Shown here piece after piece: positions 31,609 through 38,981 of a stretch of DNA of 38,981 nt. The position numbers and the translations under genes are program-made. This DNA is from Zygophlyctis sp. KS116 (Eukaryota; Chytridiomycota), in the NCBI GenBank assembly GCA_054661495.1, contig BAAFSQ010000080.1, positions 1 to 38,981 of the forward strand. Reading direction: 5' to 3'. The notes beneath the pieces were generated by a model. That model saw only the letters and a list, made by a program, of their open reading frames with translations. It was not told where the DNA came from and searched no databases. Every line of letters starts with the position of its first letter. Position 1 is the stretch's first letter.

Positions 31609-32892
31609 TTATTTTTTGCTTGGATATGGAAACATTGGATTGATCCAAATATGATCTAAAATTTCATCAGCAGTAGGCCTTGATTCGGGAGATTTCTGTA
31701 AGAGTAGATCTAGTAGAAATAGAACTTGTTGAGACAGGGCTATTCTAGGTTTTCTGAAAGGCCAAGATCGGACTTGCTCTGATGAGTAAAATGGAGATTC
31801 TCCGCAGATTATTGTATACAATAGATTTCCAAGACACCATATATCTGCAGGCTTTCCTTTATATTTCTCTCCTCTTAAGACTTCAGGAGGACAGTACTGA
31901 ACAGTTCCCTTTTATAAATCCGTAAAAAAATTTACTTGAAATTTATCAAAATATGGTTTAGATTTATCTTCTAGCGATGCAGATCCAAAATCAATCAATT
32001 GTACCTTTAATTGATGATCAATAACAATATTTTCATCTTTAATATCACGATGAATGATTCCTCTATCATGCAAATATTTTACTGCAGATACAATTTGACG
32101 AAAAACAAATGCAGCATCCTTTTCTTCAAGACGATTATTTTCTTCAATGCATCTTACTTTAACAAGACTAAAACCTACTCAAACAAGTCCATTGACGGAC
32201 GTCTTTGTAATTGAGATGGAAATGGCATCGTTTTCCTTCTAGTGAGCGAACTTGGGTTTTCAGGAGATTTGGAAAGTGATTCTTCTACTGATAAAGACGA
32301 GTGTATGGATAGATCAGATAATCTAATGGTTGCCGTGGATACACTTTTAGTTTTTTGTTCTGGCCTAGAAACTTTAATACCTGATGATTGAGTTGTATAA
32401 CCTTTTTGCCAATGACTGCCTTGAAGATCCATTATCAGATAACAGAATGGATCATAGTCGTAGAAATCTTGAAATCGTATGATATTAGGATGCGAACAAT
32501 GACTTAAAATGTATACTTCTAATGGCACAACTCCGAGTACTGGATCTCTTACCCATGAATCAGCAGGAACTTTAGATTTAAAGATGAATTTAATAGCCAC
32601 CGGATGATCATCTATTAAGCGACGACCAGCAACTACAAATCCGAACCCACCACGTCCCAATTCAAAATCTATGACATACCTCTTACAGAATTCTGGATGT
32701 AAAGAATAATTTGATAATAGATCCTGTGTAGTATTAGATTCCACATCTTTCTTAAATTTCATAGAGTCTTGACGCAAGTTTGGAACGGAAATCGGCGGAC
32801 GACTCAATGCAATCCGTAATGAATCTTTACGAGGCTATAGTCTTTAGATCTCTTTAGAAAAAGAATACTTTGTTATCAGATTGATTCAACAT
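31609..32892 (-). CDS. PAS-kinase-like Ser/Thr kinase with Ser-rich hinge insertion
   Basis: Four exons (32892-32869, 32834-32179, 32152-31936, 31908-31609; introns 34, 26, 27 nt) give 398 residues. The main exon has no ATG. An eight-codon first exon starting at the ATG at 32892 supplies it in phase. The kinase core has LGRGGFGFVVAG, VAIKFIFKSK (Lys90), VPLEVYILSHCSHPNIIRF, an intact catalytic loop IIHRDIKDENIVID, LIDFGSA and YCPPEVL. Between LIMDLQG and MDLFECIE, at the hinge, there is an insertion of about 75 residues rich in Ser/Thr and basic sites (SLTRRKTMPFPS), likely regulatory. The family in other fungi controls carbon partitioning and translation. No PAS domain is present. The intron in DLFE matches that of the downstream paralogue. 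Confidence 0.9.
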
Positions 32893-32922
32893 TTAACTTT
32901 AAAAAAAAGTCTCTTCTAAACT

Positions 32923-33846
32923 CTACATACCAATTCCACTTACATATAATTCATTATTAGCAGTTAAAGGCTGATAACGAGGAAAGGATCCCAAAATATG
33001 TACACTTTGAGAATATTCCTTTAGATTTTCAATTGCCTTGATTACATTTAAAGATCCAGCCGAACCATCAATTTCAATATATAAAACATATTCCCATGGT
33101 TTTGCTAAAGATAATGATCTATTAGAAGCTCTAGATTCAATTTTAGAGACATTAATATCACGTAGTGCAAAACAACTTAGAGCCTTAAAAAACGCACCAG
33201 AGTTATTTTTACAGTGTAGCACAACAAACGTACAAGGATTCAAATGTCTTGGAATTAAATCTTGCGATTCAATTGCTTTAGAAACCAAGAAAAAACGAGT
33301 TACATTACAAGTTTCATCTTGAACTTGTTCTTGTAATACTTTTAAACCATACATTTGAGCAGCTCTTTTAGAACCAATGACACCAACATGTTTGAAATTT
33401 TCCTGAGAGAGTTCTTTAGCAGCTTCAGCAGTATCACCTGCAACAGTAATTTTTAACCATTTACTAGTATTTATAAACTTTCCACATTGTCCTAGAATAA
33501 GATAATCAGCTCTAATTTCTTTAATATCTTGAATACAAGAGTCTTTAGTTCCTAAAAGACAATAAGATTCTGAATATTTAATTTCTCCTTGTATAGAAAC
33601 CTTGTTATTAGCAATGAGATCCAAGACAGAATGAAAAGATCCTGATAAATTAGATTCTACCGGCAATAAACAAAATTCCAAATTATTATCTAGCAGTTCC
33701 TGAAAAAGACTAGAAAATGTTGAAAACCCAAAAGTAGCCAATTGTTCAAACTTTTGGAAATTACTTGTAAATATTTCATCATTGAATAGAGTCATTAGAG
33801 CTCCTTCAGAGAAACAACCTGCAATTCCTTGATATCCAACTCTCAT
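32923..33846 (-). CDS. PHA2: Prephenate dehydratase with ACT domain (phenylalanine biosynthesis)
   Basis: A single exon starts at the ATG at 33846 and gives 307 residues, a usual length for the fungal/bacterial enzyme. It converts prephenate to phenylpyruvate in the cytosol. The catalytic domain begins MRVGYQGIAGCFSEGAL and holds LLPVESNLSGS and the NVTRFFLV motif, whose Thr-Arg-Phe is essential in the family. The ACT regulatory domain (about 205-290) shows GAFFKALSCFALRDINVSK and IESRAS, the phenylalanine-binding region. Feedback inhibition by Phe is therefore expected from the family. The frame continues upstream without ATG but only into repeats. The gene is intronless, unlike most neighbours, and divergent from NOP14. 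Confidence 0.94.
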   Translation of the reverse strand: MRVGYQGIAGCFSEGALMTLFNDEIFTSNFQKFEQLATFGFSTFSSLFQELLDNNLEFCLLPVESNLSGSFHSVLDLIANNKVSIQGEIKYSESYCLLGTKDSCIQDIKEIRADYLILGQCGKFINTSKWLKITVAGDTAEAAKELSQENFKHVGVIGSKRAAQMYGLKVLQEQVQDETCNVTRFFLVSKAIESQDLIPRHLNPCTFVVLHCKNNSGAFFKALSCFALRDINVSKIESRASNRSLSLAKPWEYVLYIEIDGSAGSLNVIKAIENLKEYSQSVHILGSFPRYQPLTANNELYVSGIGM

Positions 33847-33873
33847 TTTTGACTGTTTTGACTGTTTTGACTG
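33847..33873. repeat. Three tandem copies of a 9-bp unit just upstream of PHA2
   Basis: The unit TTTTGACTG occurs three times in a row immediately before the PHA2 ATG (read on the plus strand). On the PHA2 strand this is a CAGTCAAAA series starting within a few bases of the start codon, so it probably lies in the 5' UTR. Confidence 0.75.
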
Positions 33874-33959
33874 GCAAAGCAAGTGTTTTAGTGGTTTGCT
33901 TTGACCATAATAAGCATTCACCTCTGCTCTATATAAGACCGACAATTATGATTTTTCTG

Positions 33960-34001
33960 ATGCATTCCCAATCCGTAATAATGCATTCCCAATCCTTAAT
34001 A
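33960..34001. repeat. Two tandem 21-bp repeats in the PHA2/NOP14 divergent promoter
   Basis: Two adjacent 21-bp copies (33960-33980, 33981-34001) both begin ATGCATTCCCAATCC and differ at a single base (G/T). They sit near the middle of the 271-bp spacer between divergent PHA2 and NOP14 starts, where a shared upstream activating element could lie. ATGCAT is also self-complementary. Confidence 0.75.
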
Positions 34002-34117
34002 ATAGGTAAACTGAATGAAAATCAGACATTTGTACGTACAGTGGCTGATAACGTGAGCATACTCTGTCGACCTTTGCTGGCTCTGTGGATTAAAAAGTTA
34101 ATTATGCATTGAACGCT

Positions 34118-36912
34118 ATGACAAGTAACAGCCATGCTAACAGCCATACTAATACCAACAGCAAGTTCAAATTTTCCATTGAAATTTCTATGCCGTCTGC
34201 ACTAAAGTTGCTTAAAAAAGGTCAAAAGAAGGATTCTAATCCATTTGAATTAAAGTTTTCAAAGACAAAACATGCAATCTTTAATAAGAAAGTCAAGGGG
34301 GAAAAGGGGAAACCAGGACAAACTAGGAAAAGAGGAATTCAAAAGAGACAAGAGACAATTGGAATAGAGTTGAAAAGTAAAAAGTCTAATGCATTTGTGG
34401 ATAAGAGATTTGGAGAATTTAGTAATATGTCAATGGAAGATAAATTACTCTCTAGAAGCAAGTTGATAACTCAAAAAAAATTCTCTCAAAATAATCTGAA
34501 TTTTGAAACTAATGAAACTAAATTAACTCATTCAGGGATGGATATTGATGCATTTGAAGAAGGAGGTTTAGAAAAAGTTTATGATTCTGATTCTGGGGAA
34601 TTACCAAGAGAATTGGTGCAAAATGTTCATTTTGGAGGGTTCTCAGAAGAGAATGTAAAGTCTAAAAATGAAATTTATCAGGAAATTATTCAGAAATCTA
34701 AAATGGCTAAAATGGAAAGGAAAATGGCTAAAGAGGCGGATGAAGAGTTGACAAGAGAAGTTGATGATGAATTAAAGGATATTAGAGAATTACTTGATGC
34801 AAGTGCTGCTTCCAGTACTAGTGTTAGTGGGAATGTCACTGATAAGGTGGATTTGCCTCCTGTGAGAAGATTTGCAGATGGTAGTTTCAGAACTGATGAA
34901 GACTATGATAGATATGTCAAAGAATTGATTTATGAGAAAAGAGCTCATGCTTCAGATAGATTAAAGACTGAAGAGGAAGTGGCAATAGAGGAAAAGATGA
35001 AATTGGAAAAATTAGAGGTAATTTAATTTTAGTTTGAAATCTTTTAGATGGAACGGTTACAGAGAATGAATGGACCAAGTCAAGGGGATAAAAGAGTGTC
35101 TCAGGGTGATGATTTGGATGATGGTTTAGATTTTGAACAGGAAAAGTCGGTTCAAGACCCTCTAGTTTATCAGGATGGAAAACTTTTGAATAATGAAATA
35201 TTTTTCAAGTCTTCCAAAAAAAGAAATAGGGAAGTAGAGGAAGGTATTGAAGATGATGAATCGGATGGTTCTGAGACTGGGTCTGATGAAAATGAATCAG
35301 AAATGGGCTCTAAGGAAAATGAATCAGAAATGGGCTCTAAGGAAAATGAATCAGAAATTGGTTCGAATGAAAATGAATCAGAAATTGGTTCTTCAAATCT
35401 GGACAATGGAATTGATGACCAATTGGGACTGAAATCCGAAAATGGTCTAGATGATAACCATATCGCCTCAGATATTGATAATCAAAACTCTCTACCATTC
35501 ACTTTTCAAGCCCCAAGCACTTTAGATGAACTCATGGTATTGATTAATGGTCGATCCAACGAGGAAATCGATACAATCATTCATAGAATACGTGTATTGT
35601 ATAACAAAAGACTTCATGCTGATAACAAGAAAAAATTAGAGGTATTTAAATTAACATCAACTGACACTAGACACTGCTAATAATTTTATTTGAATATTTA
35701 GAAAATATACCGCATCAAGAAGATCACTTTACACAGAAATGCAATGCTGTCGGAAAACATATTGTTCAGCTTTCTGAAGAATTTGTTCAGATTACTGCAG
35801 ATTATGCTATCAATAAAATAACCCAGCTGCGCTCGACTTTTGCCAAATTAGAAAGTGGTAAAAAAATAATTAAGTGGCTAACATGTAGTGACTATGCCTC
35901 GTGCATCAGAATTGGCTTTTTTTAAAACTCTACGATTAATCTTCCCTGGATCAGACATGTACCATCCAATTATGACGCCATTGATTTTGTTGATGGCTCA
36001 ATATCTAGAAATGGCACCAGTCAAAAATGATAAAGATCTAGTTTGTGGTCTAAAACTGTGCGAGAATTTGTTTTTTGTAAGATTTTTTAGGTAATATTGT
36101 AGACGCAGAAATTATCAAAGCGATACATTCCAGAAGTTCTAAACTTTTTAACATCGTCCATTGCATGTTTTTCTGGAACTTATAAAAGCATCAGTCCTTG
36201 CTTTTTACGGGTAAAACTTGATGGATACAAGGACTGCCTAGATTCTGATAAACTTACTGACCTTGATCTAGATTCTATTCTGTCTCCCAGAAATGAATTA
36301 GATCTGGAACAGGATCAAAAATTATCGATTTTGGCAAGTTTCTTGAATGTATTAACAGACTTTATCCGTATTTATTCTGACTTACCTTCATGGATTGAAA
36401 TTTGCGAGCCTTTATCAACAGCATTAAACAATATCAAAGCACAAAATGTGACAGTCAAGGTAATAAAGACGTGTTAATAATGGCTAGGATCAAGTTTCTT
36501 CGGTTAAAAGCAAATTGGAAGCGTCCATATCTAGTGCCAAATTGAAACGTGTCCCATTGGAACTTTTGAAACGTAAACCCATTCCATTAAAGACATATAC
36601 TCCTCAATTCCAAAAGAAGTAATTGTATATCATTAATATTGTAGTTATTCAGTTGATAAGAAATATAATCCAAACAAGGAAAAGGCAGAATTTGCAAAAC
36701 TCAAATTCCAGCATAAACAAGAGTTTAAGGGCGCAATTCGTGAACTCAAAAAAGATGCTGAATTTATTGCCAGGGCTAAAGCAGCAGATAGAAAAGAGAA
36801 AGATGTCGAATATAAGAAGAAAATGGACAAAATAATGGGACAATTAACTTCACAGGAAGGAGCCATGCGCGGCTATGAAAGAGAAAAGAAGAAGGTCAAA
36901 AGAAAACTATAA
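34118..36912 (+). CDS. NOP14: Nop14, small-subunit processome protein
   Basis: Seven exons (34118-35017, 35048-35641, 35671-35857, 35889-36076, 36103-36459, 36488-36618, 36645-36912; introns 30, 29, 31, 26, 28, 26 nt) give 874 residues, the usual Nop14 length. It acts in 18S rRNA maturation and 40S assembly in the nucleolus. Family stretches are DSNPFELKF, VDKRFGEFSNMSMEDKLL, LTHSGMDI, VHFGGFSEE, YDRYVKELIYEKRAHASDRL, IFPGSDMYHPIMTPLIL, KRYIPEVLNFLTSSIACF and the C-terminal KGAIRELKKDAEFIARAKAADRKEK. The second intron has two possible acceptors, and the one at 35670 keeps KLETLLIILFEYLE in frame. The start could instead be the Met at 34190, which fits the family start better. The stop overlaps that of the Nudix gene. 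Confidence 0.95.
35279..35386 (+). repeat. Four 27-bp direct repeats inside NOP14 (acidic 9-residue repeat)
   Basis: Four consecutive 27-bp units encode GS(D/K/N)ENESE(M/I), extending the acidic linker of Nop14. The units differ at only a few bases, so they are recent and probably vary in number between strains. Confidence 0.85.
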
Positions 36913-37552
36913 AAGTTCATTCATTTCTAAATATCCATTTTTAACTAGAAAATCAACTGCCATGATAGCAGTCTGAACGGCAGGAAGCATTACTTTCCCG
37001 TCCAATACCAGTTTTTTAAAATCCCTTATTGACACTTGCGACAGAATTTCAATGTTTTCTAAAATTTAAACATTGCATTTACCTTCTTCATCTCTGGGAT
37101 CTGGATCTGGATCGTGCAGAGCATCAATTACCAAAAACGGGATAAACTTATTAGTTCCCCACTTGAGTTCTGAAATTCCATTAGATTCAATTGGCAACAG
37201 TGGGATTAAATTGCCTTCTTTTAAATGAGCTTCTTCTGAAAGCTCCATTGTTGCAGCTTGTTTCGGATTGGAGTGCTTCTTTGGATCTATCCCACCAGAA
37301 GGAAATGTGTACAAATGTTCGTCCGGACCTTGCGCATATTCCAATAGCAATACACTTATTTTTTTCTAAGCTTAATAGTCATAAAAGTACTGTTTTTGAA
37401 TCAAATGGGAATACAGTCACAAAAATAGGATTATTGAGCGAATGTCCAACAATGTCCCAGTCAATACTTTTACCATTAAAAAGAGTTGTCCGACTCCAAA
37501 CAGTAATGTATCGTTTAAAAATTCTTTGTAAATTTGGGAGATTTGGTTCCAT
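36907..37552 (-). CDS. Nudix hydrolase, ADP-sugar pyrophosphatase-like
   Basis: Three exons (37552-37391, 37365-37083, 37058-36907; introns 25 and 24 nt) give 198 residues. The Nudix box is SGGIDPKKHSNPKQAATMEL followed by SEEA: Gly78-Gly79 and the metal-binding Glu95 and Glu98-Glu99 are present. The Arg of the REUxEE motif is Met, and the spacing before it is slightly altered. YAQGPDEHLYTFPSGG before the box is typical of ADP-ribose/nucleoside-diphosphate-sugar Nudix enzymes. The first splice rejoins DSKT to KKISVLLLEYAQ. The C-terminus is helical. The ATG at 37552 is preceded by CGGACAAA. The TAG overlaps the NOP14 TAA in a CTATAA hexamer. Substrate is not determinable by eye. Confidence 0.85.
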
Positions 37553-37745
37553 TTTGTCCGTATTTTGTGGGAATCCAAAGGTCAATGTCCGAAAATTATA
37601 ATTCGGTTTGATACAGTTGGCATATCCTGGATATCCTTAAAATTTTGATGGTTTAAAATCATTAAAGATGTTTATTTTAATCTTGCTTTAAATGATCTGA
37701 TTTCATGTTTGTCGATCACCGGATGATCCATTCCTGAAAAAGTTC

Positions 37746-38437
37746 ATGAGCGACGAGAAAATAGAAATTGAAAAGATTCAACAAGAGCTCAAGCAACTCT
37801 CTCAGAGAAAACTTGAACTTGAAAAGGCTCATCAGCAAAGAATCAAGTCATATAGGCAAAGAGTCCAAGCCTTTGAGCATAAAGTCAAGGATTATGAGCA
37901 GCAAAAGTCTCTCCATCAACGTCTCTTTGGTCAACCTCCTCTTCAACGAGACCCGGAACTCTTGGTCCACCCGGAGCTCTTACCAGACCCAGAACTGCAA
38001 TCTGTCAAGGATGAAATTGCTCGTTTGGAGCGAGACAAAGATAATATCTATAAAATCCTTCAGGTAAATTGGAATAATGTAGCTAACTTTAGAATGCTGC
38101 TTCTTTTCCACCTCCTCTAGAAGAAAAAGATTGGTCTGACTCCTATTTCTATTCTCATACTCTCAAGTCGTTGGGTTTCAATTACCCTGGCGACCAATTG
38201 GATATCTATGTGACTTCTTTGACTGGCATTGGAATTGTGTCAAAAGCTCTTTTGAGAAACGCGGATGACATTGATATTTATTTACATCGATCTGGATTTT
38301 ATGACCCGCAACAGATCTTTAGAGTCATAAAATCACGGCATAGCTATGTAGTCGCTGCCATTGGAAAGTTTGCTGCTCTTGTTGGATTATATACTGCTAT
38401 AGTTCAGCTCAAAAACAAAAATATTCAATTTAACTAA
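37746..38437 (+). CDS. Coiled-coil plus small globular domain protein, unknown
   Basis: Two exons (37746-38063, 38093-38437; intron 29 nt) give 220 residues. Residues 1-60 are a Glu/Lys/Gln-rich coiled coil (IEKIQQELKQLSQRKLELEK). A Pro/Leu-rich hinge with repeats of DPELL, HPELL and DPEL follows (about 62-85), then a second helix. After the splice (KILQ joined to NAASFPPP) comes a compact C-terminal domain of about 110 residues with mixed hydrophobic strands and helices (DQLDIYVTSLTGIGIVSKAL, FAALVGLYTAIVQL). I do not recognise a family. There is no signal peptide. Its 193-bp promoter is shared with the divergent Nudix gene. Confidence 0.72.
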
Positions 38438-38478
38438 TTCTATAAAACTCTTTATTTCATTCAAGTGCCAGACTTCAA

Positions 38479-38981
38479 CTAATAGTAGTAAGATGCGCTT
38501 CTATAATATGAATGATCTGAGGATTGGTAATTGGATTGATCTCCTGTTTGTCGATACATATAATCAGACATTGGACTGTCACTTCGTTCGATCGGTGCAT
38601 CGACATATGAGTAAACAGCTGCAGGGTAAGTTGACGTTCTTGGCGGGGGGTTTATAGTAGAATGTCGGGTTTCTGAGCGGACAAATGATGTATTCGGCAA
38701 CTGATAATTGGATAGATTTACTGTATGACGATGCATGTTAACATAATTGTTTGGGATCGGACTTCCATGCCTTTCAATTGGAGGATCGTAATATGCAACA
38801 GCTGATGGCTTAGCCTCAGCAAAGTGATTTATAGTAGAATGTCTACTTTGAGAGCGCTCCAATGGTAAAGTTGGGAGCTGATACTTTGATAAGAATTCTG
38901 ATTGACGATAATTATAATCAGAAGAATTGTCAGGCGGTGGGCTTTCATTTCTTTCTACTGGAGGATCGTAATAGGCAACAG
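38479..38981 (-). CDS. Tyr/Pro/Ser-rich 60-residue repeat protein (C-terminal part, 5' end beyond window)
   Basis: The open frame enters from the right edge and ends at the stop at 38479, giving 167 visible codons. No ATG is needed because the gene is truncated by the window. It consists of about three copies of a 60-residue repeat: AVAYYDPPVERNESP, a middle YNYRQSEF or LSNYQLPNTSF segment, then SRHSTIN. The third copy is diverged and ends in RSASYYY. It is strongly hydrophilic, without hydrophobic segments in this part, and probably disordered. It recalls fungal wall or adhesion repeats and Tyr-rich low-complexity proteins, but no family can be named. It converges on the coiled-coil gene with 41 bp between stops. 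Confidence 0.7.
   Translation of the reverse strand, partial: VAYYDPPVERNESPPPDNSSDYNYRQSEFLSKYQLPTLPLERSQSRHSTINHFAEAKPSAVAYYDPPIERHGSPIPNNYVNMHRHTVNLSNYQLPNTSFVRSETRHSTINPPPRTSTYPAAVYSYVDAPIERSDSPMSDYMYRQTGDQSNYQSSDHSYYRSASYYY

Noticed and set aside
33849-34112. 87-codon plus-strand ORF in the PHA2/NOP14 spacer
   Set aside because: It runs through the 9-bp and 21-bp repeats and has no recognisable domain; the open frame is explained by repeat composition.

Overview
The window is nuclear DNA from a compact, A+T-rich eukaryote, most likely an early-diverging zoosporic fungus. A Rozella-like (Cryptomycota) genome is my best guess, not a proven assignment. Fungal affinity rests on a homoaconitase of the alpha-aminoadipate lysine pathway, a tropomyosin whose spliced product is 161 residues (the fungal size class), PAS-kinase-type Ser/Thr kinases, a Yta7/ATAD2 ATPase and elongin C. 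The standard genetic code is used. I found no tRNA, rRNA, CRISPR array or bacterial operon signal.

Gene models had to be assembled by splicing. I placed 66 introns, and every one is only 23-34 nt long. In each conserved gene the joined exons restore family motifs and give a total divisible by three, which is the main internal check. Most introns start GTAA or GTAT and end in AG shortly after a TTAAT/CTAAT-like stretch. One is GC-AG.

Layout. 1-1875: the start of a membrane-anchored protein running off the left edge, a small tandem repeat and a doubtful ORF. 1876-7438: an MFS/SLC17-type transporter, an AAA-ATPase-like protein of the family usually fused to a PD-(D/E)XK nuclease, and LYS4. 7445-10415: DUS2, a probably myristoylated coiled-coil protein, a small ORF and a mitochondrial-type J protein. 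10475-14695: an FHA-GAF-class III adenylate cyclase facing a WD40 protein. 14832-19770: two small proteins around elongin C, then the 12-exon YTA7/ATAD2 gene. 19972-24868: tropomyosin, a two-module VOC/glyoxalase-fold protein, a secreted plant-type leucine-rich repeat protein with one repeat per exon, and a C2H2 zinc-finger protein. 24943-33846: a run of minus-strand genes (multipass membrane protein, WRN-type 3'-5' exonuclease, GNL1 GTPase, two tandem PAS-kinase-like kinases, prephenate dehydratase). 34118-38981: NOP14, a Nudix hydrolase, a coiled-coil protein and a repeat protein running off the right edge.

Spacing is very tight. Convergent genes are 6 to 41 bp apart or overlap at their stop codons. 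Tandem genes are 19 to 45 bp apart in several places, and two same-strand pairs overlap. Functionally the window mixes housekeeping (GNL1 and NOP14 in ribosome biogenesis, DUS2 in tRNA modification, YTA7 and elongin C in chromatin/ubiquitin biology) with biosynthesis (lysine, phenylalanine) and lineage-flavoured genes: the bacterial-style cyclase, the AAA-ATPase-like protein and the plant-type LRR protein. The main signals outside the genes are the LRR exon-intron tandem array and a strong excess of the heptamer TCGGACA.
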